A stretch of DNA of 61,477 bases, from positions 1-61,477 of the forward strand of contig JBMNOY010000007.1 of NCBI GenBank assembly GCA_050943315.1. Direction: 5' to 3'. Position 1 is the first letter of the stretch; each line of letters starts with the position of its first letter. Below are positions 51,210 through 59,950 of the stretch, piece after piece. The notes beneath the pieces were generated by a model. That model ran no database searches. It was not told where the DNA came from and saw nothing but the letters and a program-made list of their open reading frames with translations. A program made the position numbers and the translations under genes. This DNA comes from JBDKUD01 sp050943315. GTDB lineage: Bacteria; Bacillota; Syntrophomonadia; Syntrophomonadales; Syntrophomonadaceae.

Positions 51210-51548
51210 TATTTTCCTCCTTTCGAAATTAGAGCGCCATTTAGTTTTATGTAAATCGGTTCTTTTACCGAATCGTAAACAAAAGGCACAGGCGGGCAAT
51301 AGTGTGCAATTTCTAAAATTACATATTTTTACATATTTGTGAGGTCAATCCATTATACCACATTTGAATCAAAAGTAAGTATTATTAATGGGGAAAAAGT
51401 GTCGGAAAGAAACCTCAAAGACAGGCTTCCCAGGGAAGAGAAATATCAGAACTCAGCAACTGATAATTGGCTTACCAGTTGCTGATTACTATCTCTATAA
51501 TCAATATACCAGAAATAAATTAATAATAATCCATAAATTCTATTTATT
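51210..51548 (-). promoter_or_regulatory. rho leader region with candidate promoter and inverted repeat
   Basis: The 339-bp gap between rho and glpX contains no gene. An extended -10 TGGTATAAT (51352-51360) gives a leader of about 140 nt. A second possibility is TTGACC-17-TATGTA just downstream. A 10-bp inverted repeat TCAGCAACTG/CAGTTGCTGA (51453-51485) is the likely glpX terminator hairpin. A further small hairpin (CGGT/ACCG) lies near 51256-51274. Confidence 0.5.
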
Positions 51549-52535
51549 TTAAAGCATGGTAACCTGCATACGATGATCCTGAAAGAGAGGCTTTTTATCC
51601 AGGGAATGATTGGCTTCTATGAATCTGATAGTTCCCGAGGTGTTCCTCATAACTATAGTCTGGGTAACCGCCCTTCTTTTGTAATAGGTGACCCCTTTTA
51701 ACAAGAAAGAGTCAGTAATCCCAGTGGCCACAAAAATGACATCATCAGATTTGACCAGTTCATCCAGAGTAAATATTTTATTAGTGTTTCCTATGCCCAT
51801 TTCATGGCAACGCTTGATTTCACTTTCATCTTCCGGGCATAACTTGGCCTGGAAATCGCCACCCAGACATTTTAGGGCGGCAGCCGTAATAACTCCCTCT
51901 GGAGCACCCCCGATACCCAGCAACATATCAACGCCGGAATTGTCATAGCCGGCTGCTACCCCGGGAGATACATCTCCGTCGCTGATTAACTTGATACGTG
52001 CACCAGCACTCCTTACTTCCTCGATAATTCCCTGATGGCGTTCCCGGTCCAGAATAACTACCGTAACCTCACTGACAGCTTTATCCAGTGCTTTGGCAAC
52101 TTCGCGAATGTTTTCCTTTACCGGAGCATCTAAATGAACCCGTCCCTTACACTCTGGACCAACGGCAATCTTATCCATATACATATCCGGAGCGTGCAAA
52201 AGCGAACCCCGCGGCGCTGCAGCCAGCACAGCAATGGCGCCGGTCAAACCTTTGGCCACAATATTGGTTCCCTCCAGCGGGTCAACAGCTATATCAACTT
52301 CTGGCGGTGCACCAGTACCTACCTTTTCCCCAATATAGAGCATAGGGGCTTCATCCATCTCACCTTCCCCGATTACCACTACCCCATCCAGGGGAACGGT
52401 ATCGAACATCACCCTCATAGCAGTAACTGCCGCATCATCGGCAGCAATTTTGTCACCTTTGCCAACCCAACGGGCAGCCGAAAGGGCTGCGGCTTCTGTA
52501 ACCCTTGCAAACTCTAAAGCCAGTTCTCTTTCCAT
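51549..52535 (-). CDS. glpX: Fructose-1,6-bisphosphatase class II
   Basis: GlpX-type phosphatase for gluconeogenesis, 328 aa. Metal-binding motifs are GEGEMDEAPMLYIGE and VDPLEGTNIVAKG, followed by DMYMDKIAVGP and GIGGAPEGVITAAALKCLGG. Stands in a glpX-fsa-fba block reminiscent of Bacillus. Confidence 0.95.
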   Translation of the reverse strand: MERELALEFARVTEAAALSAARWVGKGDKIAADDAAVTAMRVMFDTVPLDGVVVIGEGEMDEAPMLYIGEKVGTGAPPEVDIAVDPLEGTNIVAKGLTGAIAVLAAAPRGSLLHAPDMYMDKIAVGPECKGRVHLDAPVKENIREVAKALDKAVSEVTVVILDRERHQGIIEEVRSAGARIKLISDGDVSPGVAAGYDNSGVDMLLGIGGAPEGVITAAALKCLGGDFQAKLCPEDESEIKRCHEMGIGNTNKIFTLDELVKSDDVIFVATGITDSFLLKGVTYYKRRAVTQTIVMRNTSGTIRFIEANHSLDKKPLFQDHRMQVTML

Positions 52536-52572
52536 TTTTTACCCTCCGCTTTCTTGAGTTAATCCTCCATCC

Positions 52573-53214
52573 TTAAAAAGCCTGCTTCCAGTCATTCAAA
52601 AATTTTTCTATACCTGCATCGGTAAGCGGATGCTTTATCATCTGTTTAATAACCGCATAGGGTACAGTAGCTATATGGGAACCAATGCGAGCTGATTCCA
52701 GCACATGCATGGGATGTCTGATACTGGCAGCAATTATTTCGGTTTCGATCAGATATTGATCGAAGATAGTGACAATATCACTCAGCAATACCAGCCCATC
52801 GTTACTTATATCATCTACTCTTCCCAGGAAGGGGCTGACAAAAGCAGCTCCGGCCCGGGCCGCCAGCAGGGCTTGGTTAGCGGAAAAAACCAGCGTAGCA
52901 TTGGTGTTAATGCCCTCACCGTGCAGTATTTTAATTGCCTTCAACCCTTCTTCAGTGATAGGAACTTTAATGACTACATTCGGGTGGATGCCAGCTAGCT
53001 CCCTGGCTTCCTCAATCATTGACGGACAATCCAGGCTTAATACCTCAGCACTAATGGGTCCATCCACAATAGCACAGATTTCTTTAATTACTTCTTTATA
53101 ATCCCGCTTCTCTCTGGCTACCAGGCTGGGGTTAGTTGTAACTCCGGCCAGAAAGCCCATTTCATTAATCTCTTTAATCTCCTTTAGATTAGCCGAATCA
53201 ATAAAAATACGCAC
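52573..53214 (-). CDS. Transaldolase / fructose-6-phosphate aldolase family
   Basis: 213-aa short transaldolase (TalC/FsaA type). N-terminus MRIFIDSANLKEIKEI with TTNPSLV, and the Schiff-base lysine K83 in NVVIKVPITEEG. True transaldolase or F6P aldolase activity cannot be told apart by sequence with confidence. GTG start after AAGGGGTGA. Confidence 0.93.
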   Translation of the reverse strand: MRIFIDSANLKEIKEINEMGFLAGVTTNPSLVAREKRDYKEVIKEICAIVDGPISAEVLSLDCPSMIEEARELAGIHPNVVIKVPITEEGLKAIKILHGEGINTNATLVFSANQALLAARAGAAFVSPFLGRVDDISNDGLVLLSDIVTIFDQYLIETEIIAASIRHPMHVLESARIGSHIATVPYAVIKQMIKHPLTDAGIEKFLNDWKQAF

Positions 53215-53335
53215 TATTTCACCCCTTCTGTTGGGTGCTATTAACCATTACTATGCGCTAACTTTGCACCTCTAAAAAAAGTGTTCCCTATCCCGATAAG
53301 AATAAACTGTTGCAGTAATGAAGTTAAACTTCAGC

Positions 53336-54190
53336 TCAGGCTTTTCCTGAACTGCCAAAAGTTCTGATCTTGGCGCGAATTATTTCTACAGCCGCATCCC
53401 GAGCTGGTCCCAGTATTTTTCTGGGGTCAATCTCATCCGGATTGGACTGCATAACCTCTCTCATCTTCCAGACAAAAGCTTCCCTGATATTAGTATCGAT
53501 ATTGACCTTGCAAATCCCGAGTTGAATTGCTTTTTGCACAGCTGCGTCAGGAACACCGGAGGAACCGTGTAAGACCAGCGGAATCCGGGTGAGTTCCTTA
53601 ATCCGGGCCAGACGTTCAAAATCCAGCCGCGGTTCCCCTTTGTATTGACCATGGGCAGTCCCAATGGCTATAGCCAGGCTCCTAATACCTGTCTGTTCAA
53701 CAAAATATCTGGCTTCCTCAGGGTCGGTAAACACAGCATCTTCGTCCTTAACATGTACCAGGTCCTCAGTTCCCCCAATCTTGCCAAGTTCTGCTTCAAC
53801 CGATACATTAATGGGGGTAGCCATATCCAGTACCTTTTTGGTAATGGCTATATTTTCTTCCAGGGGAAGCTTGGAACCGTCATACATGACCGAACTGAAT
53901 CCGCTGCGAATACATTTTACCACCTGATCAAAATCAGTTCCATGATCCAGATGCAAAGCAACCGGCACTCTGCTGGATTCAGCAGCTATTTTTACCATAC
54001 CGGTAATAAACTCCAATCCAGCATATTTTATAGCTCCCTGGCTGGCTTGCATTATAACCGGTGAGTTTTCTTTTTCGGCGGCTTCTATAATAGCCTGGAC
54101 GATTTCCATATTGTTAGCGTTAAATGCTCCTACAGCATAGCCTTCCCGGTCTGCCTTGGATAATAACTCATCTACTGGAACCAGTGCCAT
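53336..54190 (-). CDS. fba: Class II fructose-bisphosphate aldolase
   Basis: Zn-dependent aldolase, 284 aa from the ATG at 54190 (MALVPVDELLSKA). Metal histidine in HLDHGTDF, FSSVMYDGSKLPLEENI and the active-site LVLHGSSGVPD are clear. Two upstream in-frame codons could be read as starts, but they lie in the ribosome site. Confidence 0.95.
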   Translation of the reverse strand: MALVPVDELLSKADREGYAVGAFNANNMEIVQAIIEAAEKENSPVIMQASQGAIKYAGLEFITGMVKIAAESSRVPVALHLDHGTDFDQVVKCIRSGFSSVMYDGSKLPLEENIAITKKVLDMATPINVSVEAELGKIGGTEDLVHVKDEDAVFTDPEEARYFVEQTGIRSLAIAIGTAHGQYKGEPRLDFERLARIKELTRIPLVLHGSSGVPDAAVQKAIQLGICKVNIDTNIREAFVWKMREVMQSNPDEIDPRKILGPARDAAVEIIRAKIRTFGSSGKA

Positions 54191-54213
54191 CAATATCACC
54201 TCTAAATTATTTA

Positions 54214-54588
54214 TTATAGTGCTTCCTGATACAGAACTAACTCGTTTACAATATTGCGTAAATTCATAATATCAAAAGGCTTTGTGACACATTTTTTAAC
54301 CCCTGCATCCAAAGCCCTCTTAACTACTTCCATTTCCCCATAGGCGGTCATCATTATTATTGTTAACCCCGGATGTTTTTCCAGTATCTTTTGGGAAGCC
54401 TCTAATCCATTCATATTAGGCATTTTCATGTCCATTAGAATAATGTTGGGCAGAAAGTTGTCTACCTGATCAATAGCTTCCCGGCCGTCTGCAGCCATAT
54501 GTACTTCCCAACCATCTTTTTTAAATAATTCTTCTAATAACCTACGTACTCCCTTTTGGTCATCAACAATCAACATATTCCCTTTCAT
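54214..54588 (-). CDS. spo0F: Sporulation phosphorelay response regulator Spo0F
   Basis: Single receiver domain of 124 aa without an output domain. Acidic pocket D9-D10, phospho-acceptor D53 in ILMDMKMPNMNG, T81 and K103 are all in place. In B. subtilis Spo0F relays phosphate to Spo0B; its neighbours pyrG, fba and the transaldolase are the same here. Many Clostridia lack a full phosphorelay, so its actual partner is uncertain. Confidence 0.9.
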   Translation of the reverse strand: MKGNMLIVDDQKGVRRLLEELFKKDGWEVHMAADGREAIDQVDNFLPNIILMDMKMPNMNGLEASQKILEKHPGLTIIMMTAYGEMEVVKRALDAGVKKCVTKPFDIMNLRNIVNELVLYQEAL

Positions 54589-54685
54589 AACCTATCCCCC
54601 TAGATTATTTTAACTGTATCGCTTAGTACCACCGGGGCGTGGGCTTATATACAAAAATGCGGTTTATTCCCGGTTGTTATCTTAA

Positions 54686-54713
54686 ATAATACCACTACCA
54701 AAAACGGTGACAA
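54686..54713 (-). promoter_or_regulatory. Candidate sigma-A promoter of spo0F
   Basis: TTGTCA (54708-54713), 16-bp spacer and TATTAT (54686-54691), giving a ~95-nt leader. A GGGAATAA motif further down (about 54665-54672) resembles a sigma-H -10, but no -35 at correct spacing was found. Confidence 0.6.
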
Positions 54714-54757
54714 CCCTTGGAAAAGAGTATTTTTATGTCAGGATTCGTATTCAGGAC

Positions 54758-55954
54758 TTAAGTTTCCCCAATAACATAGGAACTTCGATCCTCTCTCCCT
54801 ATTTTCACCGCCAACCCGTCTTCGGTGTACACTCGTACCAGGCTGGCCGGTGCCAAAGTTTTCCTCACCGGCAGTTCCACCTCATCGCCAGGATTTACCT
54901 CAATAGATAGAGGTATTTCCACCAGAGCCATTTGCATAAAGACCTTACCCCGGATGGGATAATTATTGCCTTTAAATGTCACCTGTAAATTAAATCGGGG
55001 GAAATTTACATATCCTAAAACGGTTTTGGCAATTATTTTTACCATATCTACAAAACCAGCCGGCTTATTAGCTACCGCCAATGCCAGTCCATCACTAAAA
55101 CCTACCGGAATAACCGCCACCTGGGCATCTGTTTTCAGGCGGTAGGTACTGTTATACCCCAGGTAACTGCCTTTTGGCAGCGTACGTACGGATATTATCC
55201 GACATTTAAATTTATAGGGGTCTTGGAGCGGAACCGGCCGATCCGAAATTCCTGCGGGATATTGACCGGATATTAATGTCCCTACCCTAACTGCGTCTAA
55301 ATGCATGTGCGGATATTTCACCAGTACGGCGCTGTTGGCACAGTGTTTAATAGGAATATTATATCCCTGGTCCTTTAATTGCTCAATTACAGCCATAAAT
55401 GCTTTAAATTGCCGGTTGGTATAATGCGGATTAGGTGATGCACCCCGGGCCATATGGGTATAAATTCCTTCTATATGGATACGGCGATTGTCGCCAAGTT
55501 TGGTGCAGGCAGCTATTGTTTCCGCGGGCTTCAGGCCGAACCTGCCCAGACCCGTATCTACCTTAAGGTGAACCGTTGCCAAATGGTTCATTTGACTGCT
55601 GACCAAATCAATAAGGTCACAATCATAAGGTGAGGCCACGGTTAAGGTGATATCATGCTGGATTGCTTCCTTGACCTGCGCTTCGTCTACCAGTGGAGCA
55701 AAAAGAAGGATTTTCTCCTTTATACCGGCATTTCTTAACTCCAGCGCTTCGTTTAAATAACTTACGGCAAAAAAGTCGACACCATTATGCTGCAGCAGGC
55801 GGGCTACTTCAACGGCACCATGACCATACGCATTAGCCTTGACTACCGCAATTAAGCGTACCCCTGGACTGAGCAGACTTTTTACCGCCGCCAGATTGTC
55901 TTTAAGGGCTTTAATATCTATTTCTATCCATTTATCACTGGTAAACTGTGACAC
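54758..55954 (-). CDS. alr: Alanine racemase
   Basis: PLP enzyme supplying D-alanine for peptidoglycan, 398 aa. PLP lysine K39 in AVVKANAYGHGAVEVA; catalytic tyrosine in LGYNSTYRL; MARGASP and GVRVGT-like DAVRVGTLI segments agree. GTG start with GGAGGATTAAAG. Sits 2 bp after the FemAB-like gene stop, so co-transcribed with it. Confidence 0.95.
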   Translation of the reverse strand: MSQFTSDKWIEIDIKALKDNLAAVKSLLSPGVRLIAVVKANAYGHGAVEVARLLQHNGVDFFAVSYLNEALELRNAGIKEKILLFAPLVDEAQVKEAIQHDITLTVASPYDCDLIDLVSSQMNHLATVHLKVDTGLGRFGLKPAETIAACTKLGDNRRIHIEGIYTHMARGASPNPHYTNRQFKAFMAVIEQLKDQGYNIPIKHCANSAVLVKYPHMHLDAVRVGTLISGQYPAGISDRPVPLQDPYKFKCRIISVRTLPKGSYLGYNSTYRLKTDAQVAVIPVGFSDGLALAVANKPAGFVDMVKIIAKTVLGYVNFPRFNLQVTFKGNNYPIRGKVFMQMALVEIPLSIEVNPGDEVELPVRKTLAPASLVRVYTEDGLAVKIGREDRSSYVIGET

Positions 55955-55956
55955 CT

Positions 55957-57042
55957 TTAATCCTCCCGACCCCGGCGGGCTTTAAGTATCTTTCTGGTGA
56001 CATTCATATATAAAGGCAGCACCCGGTTCCACAGGAAGTAAAAGAAAGGTGAGTAAACATAATCCCATTCCCCGACAAATTCCGTAAACTCACCATTAAA
56101 TCCTTTCTTGAAACGGTACAGGCCGTAGAGAGGATTACTTTCATCCAGATCTCCCGATACACCGCGAAAGTCATACAATGAACAGCCATGGTTTTTAGCC
56201 CATTGAATCATTTCCCATTGAATTAAATAGTTGGGCATAACATTGCGATATTCGTTACTGGAAGCACCATAAAGATACCAGGCTTTATCACCCAGGATCA
56301 AAGCCAGTGTAGCAGAAATGGGTTTGTCCTGGTATTCGGCGATAAAAATCTCAGCCATATGGTTTTCAACCATCTGATCCCATAGAGCTTCGAAATATTC
56401 ATAACCGCGTATCAGGAATTTATCCCGGAGAGCGGTTGTCTCTAATATATTGTAAAATATTTTTAAATCTTCCTTGTCCCGGGCCGGGCGGATAGTAACC
56501 CCCTTTTTCTTGGCCAGCCTGATATTATACCTGGTTTTACTATGCATGTTCTGCAGCAATTCGTCTTCCGAAGGGGTTATATCCAGGCGAAATACAAACC
56601 GGGGTTGTACACCTGCAAAATCCAGGCCGGTCTTGTTTTCCCTGAACCCGCATCTGGTCAATATTCCTTTGAAATCCTGATTATCGTTCTTGATATCTGG
56701 ATCTATTTTTAACAGAATAGCTCCTTCATTACGTGCCACCTTGCGGGCACCATCAAAAAGTACTTTACATATTTTTTCATTGTTTATGTCTGCTACCGGT
56801 CCCCGCGGTGAATAAAAAATACACTTTTTCAATCCCGGTAGGGGTAAGCGTCTTTTAAGTATTAATAAAGCCGCAATGATTTCACCATCCTCTTCCAGTA
56901 CCATAGGCAATGGCTCCCAGCCCATGCCCTTTTTTACCTGTCCCCATTCCCAGGTCTGTAAGAAATGTCCCCGTGGATGGCTGATGACAAAATCATCATA
57001 ACGGTCCCTTTCTTTACTATCAATTATCCTGGTAGTATACAT
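55957..57042 (-). CDS. FemA/FemB-like peptidyltransferase
   Basis: 361-aa protein of the FemABX GNAT-derived family, which add amino acids from aminoacyl-tRNA to the peptidoglycan stem peptide. Family features are HPRGHFLQTWEWGQVKKGMGWEPLPM, SKTRYNIRLAKKKGVTIRPA and LYDFRGVSGDLDESNPLYGLYRFKKGF. The adjacent alr links it to cell-wall synthesis. Bridge amino acid is not predictable. Confidence 0.9.
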   Translation of the reverse strand: MYTTRIIDSKERDRYDDFVISHPRGHFLQTWEWGQVKKGMGWEPLPMVLEEDGEIIAALLILKRRLPLPGLKKCIFYSPRGPVADINNEKICKVLFDGARKVARNEGAILLKIDPDIKNDNQDFKGILTRCGFRENKTGLDFAGVQPRFVFRLDITPSEDELLQNMHSKTRYNIRLAKKKGVTIRPARDKEDLKIFYNILETTALRDKFLIRGYEYFEALWDQMVENHMAEIFIAEYQDKPISATLALILGDKAWYLYGASSNEYRNVMPNYLIQWEMIQWAKNHGCSLYDFRGVSGDLDESNPLYGLYRFKKGFNGEFTEFVGEWDYVYSPFFYFLWNRVLPLYMNVTRKILKARRGRED

Positions 57043-57127
57043 GATTCTCTCCCTTTAAAAAGATTCTCTGCTAGTTTCGCCACAATCAGCAAAATATATC
57101 CATCCCACTGCTTGCCAGATATACTAA

Positions 57128-57156
57128 AGCCATATAGCACCCACCGCCATATGGCT
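57128..57156 (-). repeat. Inverted repeat in the pyrG-FemAB gap
   Basis: AGCCATAT/ATATGGCT 8-bp arms with a 13-nt GC-rich loop. On the minus strand it is followed by TTAGTATATC, not a strong T run, so a terminator role for pyrG is possible but weak. Confidence 0.45.
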
Positions 57157-57185
57157 GTCTTTATCCTATTCTAATAGGTAGTAAA

Positions 57186-57396
57186 TTCAACACGGGCGGC
57201 TTTGCCGCACACAGATTTATTTAGATTTCTACAGAATTAATTTTTAGGACAGAAAACAGAGAAAGTATTTCGAAATAGGCCTGATGGAAATAGAAAATAA
57301 ATACTACTCAGTGTTTTAATAATAAATAATCTGTGTCCTTCATAATCAAATCTGTGTTAATCTGTGTTGAATTTAGTTTAAGTCTGCGTCTATTAA
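57186..57396. repeat. Two repeat families side by side downstream of pyrG
   Basis: 57186-57371 is a MITE-like element (left end TTCAACACGGGCGGC to ACACAGATTT, right end with AATCTGTGTTGAATT). Its interior ATACTACTCAGTGTT matches the ATACTATTCAGTGTT of the element at 47293. Immediately next, 57377-57396 is an exact inverted copy of TTAATAGACGCAGACTTAAA. That repeat includes the pyrG stop codon (TAA at 57393-57395). No gene in this 350-bp gap. Confidence 0.75.
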
Positions 57397-58991
57397 TCTA
57401 GCTTCAAAGCATTACGCACCAGGCCCAGGAATAACGGATGAGGGCGATTGGGGCGTGATTTGAATTCCGGATGGAACTGACAGGCCATGAACCAGGGATG
57501 GTCCTTAATCTCAATCATTTCCACCAATTTACCGTCCGGGGACAGCCCGCTTATGGTAAGCCCGTTTTCCTCTAATACATCTCGAAAATCGTTGTTTATT
57601 TCATACCGATGGCGATGCCGTTCATTAATATTATCCACCCCATAGACCTGCCGGGCGTTTGTGCCTGGTACCAGGTGACAGGGATAAGCCCCCAGGCGCA
57701 TAGTTCCGCCCTTATTGGCTATATTCTCCTGATCAGGCATCAGGTGGACAACCGGATAAGGAGTATGGATATCAAATTCACAACTGTTGGCACCGGCCAG
57801 TTGGCAGACATTACGAGCAAATTCAATTACCGCACATTGCATACCCAGGCATATTCCTAAAAAAGGTATTTTATTCTCGCGGGCATACCGGGCGGTGGCT
57901 ATTTTACCTTCTATTCCCCGTTCCCCAAAACCTCCGGGAACCAGAATTCCGTCTACATCCTTCAGGAATACTTCCGGGCCTTCCTTTTCTATATCCTCGG
58001 CAAAAATCCATTTAATGACCACTTCACTCTTATACTGAAAACCAGCATGTTTCAAAGATTCTACAATACTCAGATAGGCATCCGGCAATTCTACATATTT
58101 ACCTACCAGGCCTATGGTTACTTTTTTATCCAGGCAGTGAACGTGTTTTATCATATCCTTCCATTCCGTTAAATCTGCCGGAGGACATTTTAAACCCATA
58201 CGTTTAATAACTTCCCGGTCCAAACCTTCTTCAGCCAACATCAGCGGAACTTCATAAATAGACTCAGCATTTTTCATTTGAATAACTGCTTCGGGTTCTA
58301 CATCACAAAATAAGGCTAATTTAGCTTTAATATCATTGGACAGACTCTTCTCGGTCCGGCAAACCAGAATATCGGGCTGAATACCGATACTGCGCAATTC
58401 TTTTACACTATGCTGACTGGGTTTTGTCTTTAGCTCTCCGGCGGCCTTGATATAAGGCACCAGGGTTACATGGATATACATGGTCCGATCTTTGCCCAGT
58501 TCCACTTTTAACTGCCGGATGGCTTCTAAAAAAGGAAGGGACTCGATATCACCTACCGTGCCCCCTATTTCAGTTATAACTACATCTGGATTTACTTCTT
58601 TTTCAATCAGCATAACCCGGTCTTTTATTTCATTAGTAATATGGGGAATAACTTGCACGGTTTGACCCAGATAATCTCCTCTTCTCTCTTTATCCAGAAC
58701 AGCCTGATAGATCCTGCCGGTGGTTACATTGGCATAGCGGGTCAAATTCTCATCCACAAATCTCTCATAGTGGCCAACGTCCAGATCAGTCTCCGCTCCG
58801 TCCTCGGTAACATATACTTCCCCATGTTGGTAAGGACTCATGGTACCAGGATCAACATTTATATAAGGGTCAAACTTCTGCAGGGAGACCTTAAGTCCCC
58901 GGCTTTTTAAAAGTCTTCCCAGTGACGCAGCCGTTATGCCCTTCCCCAGGGAAGATACTACTCCTCCGGTAATAAAAATATACTTGGTCAA
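57393..58991 (-). CDS. pyrG: CTP synthase
   Basis: ATP- and glutamine-dependent conversion of UTP to CTP, 532 aa. Amidoligase P-loop TGGVVSSLGKGITAASLGRLLKSRG, then a GATase domain with catalytic cysteine in FLGICLGMQCAV and the His-Glu in QFHPEFKSRP. TTG start (58991) after GAGAGGG. The stop codon falls within an interspersed repeat. Confidence 0.97.
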   Translation of the reverse strand: MTKYIFITGGVVSSLGKGITAASLGRLLKSRGLKVSLQKFDPYINVDPGTMSPYQHGEVYVTEDGAETDLDVGHYERFVDENLTRYANVTTGRIYQAVLDKERRGDYLGQTVQVIPHITNEIKDRVMLIEKEVNPDVVITEIGGTVGDIESLPFLEAIRQLKVELGKDRTMYIHVTLVPYIKAAGELKTKPSQHSVKELRSIGIQPDILVCRTEKSLSNDIKAKLALFCDVEPEAVIQMKNAESIYEVPLMLAEEGLDREVIKRMGLKCPPADLTEWKDMIKHVHCLDKKVTIGLVGKYVELPDAYLSIVESLKHAGFQYKSEVVIKWIFAEDIEKEGPEVFLKDVDGILVPGGFGERGIEGKIATARYARENKIPFLGICLGMQCAVIEFARNVCQLAGANSCEFDIHTPYPVVHLMPDQENIANKGGTMRLGAYPCHLVPGTNARQVYGVDNINERHRHRYEINNDFRDVLEENGLTISGLSPDGKLVEMIEIKDHPWFMACQFHPEFKSRPNRPHPLFLGLVRNALKLD

Positions 58992-59067
58992 TTCCTGGTC
59001 CCTCTCTTTCCCAAACAGTAATACAAATACTTTAGCATTTTACCCTTTTTCATCATATCAGGTCAAC

Positions 59068-59700
59068 CTATGACAAATAATCCAAAACAATTACTTTGGT
59101 CGCTTGTGTTAGCTCATCAGCTTTTAATTCCAAAAATGGTTTTTTTACCACCTGGTCAAAACGCGAAGTAAAATCTTCTACTGGAGCCAGCTCAAAAGAA
59201 AGATGGGGTGTATTATAATGCATGGGGACAACAATATTTGGTTTTAGTTGTCCTACAATAGTAAAGGCCTCACTGGCATTAATGGTAAACTTCCCCCCTA
59301 CCGGGATGAGCAAAACATTAACCGGGCCCAGTGCTTTGACTTGTTCGGGGCTTAGCACGTGGCCCAGGTCTCCCAGGTGAACCAGGCTTATACCTTCCGA
59401 CAAAATGCGAAAGATTGTATTCGGTCCTCGCTCCTGACCCCTGACTTTATCGTGATAAGCAGAAATCCCGGTGAATTTAATGTTCTCTGCTTCCACTGAG
59501 CCTGTTTCTTTAATTATCCGGGGATGGCCTTTTACTGCTTCAACCGCATTATGATCCCAATGATCATGACTTACAGTAACTATATCCCCTTCCGGACCCC
59601 AGCCAGGATACCCTACGCTTTCGTCAAAAGGATCAGTTATAATTTTTTTGCCCGCAGTTTCTATAATAAAGGATGCATGTCCCAACCAGCTTATTTTCAC
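59068..59700 (-). CDS. MBL-fold metal-dependent hydrolase (UlaG-like, UPF0173)
   Basis: 210-aa beta-lactamase-fold protein. HxHxDH motif in SHDHWDHN (H45, H47, D49, H50), LVHLGDLGH and VVPMHYNTPH supply the other metal ligands. Substrate unknown. GTG start behind GGAGGG, 3 bp from rpoE. Confidence 0.9.
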   Translation of the reverse strand: MKISWLGHASFIIETAGKKIITDPFDESVGYPGWGPEGDIVTVSHDHWDHNAVEAVKGHPRIIKETGSVEAENIKFTGISAYHDKVRGQERGPNTIFRILSEGISLVHLGDLGHVLSPEQVKALGPVNVLLIPVGGKFTINASEAFTIVGQLKPNIVVPMHYNTPHLSFELAPVEDFTSRFDQVVKKPFLELKADELTQATKVIVLDYLS

Positions 59701-59702
59701 TG

Positions 59703-59939
59703 TTATCCCTCCTGCCGGGCACGGTTTAAGTCAAAATACCAGTATCCGTCTCCCTGGTATACCAGGCGATTATCCAGATTAAGCCGGGTATAGATCGAGG
59801 TTAAAGTGCCTACGTCCTTGCTTTTGTTCATCTTTTCAGCAATCTCTTCCACCAGTGCTTTATAAAACATCGGCTCCTGTCTTTCCGATAAAATAGCAAC
59901 AGCCCAATCTGCCTCACTCTTTTTCCTTTGAATCGCCAC
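59703..59939 (-). CDS. rpoE: RNA polymerase delta subunit, short form without acidic tail
   Basis: 78 aa comprising only the HARE-HTH domain (ALVEEIAEKMNKSKDVGTLTSIYTRLNLDNRLVYQGDGYWYFDLNRA). Bacillus RpoE has a similar N-domain plus about 80 acidic residues; these are absent and the frame ends normally. Position next to pyrG matches B. subtilis, which supports orthology. GTG start after GGAGGG. Confidence 0.82.
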   Translation of the reverse strand: MAIQRKKSEADWAVAILSERQEPMFYKALVEEIAEKMNKSKDVGTLTSIYTRLNLDNRLVYQGDGYWYFDLNRARQEG

Positions 59940-59950
59940 TTTAATCCCTC

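Noticed and set aside
51210..51299. 30-residue N-terminal extension of Rho
   Set aside because: No Rho-like sequence, and AAGGAGG lies right before the internal TTG at 51209, which gives the family N-terminus.
54660..54700. Sigma-H promoter before spo0F
   Set aside because: A GGGAATAA -10-like motif exists, but the nearest -35-like match is 16 bp away instead of 12-14 and differs at two positions.
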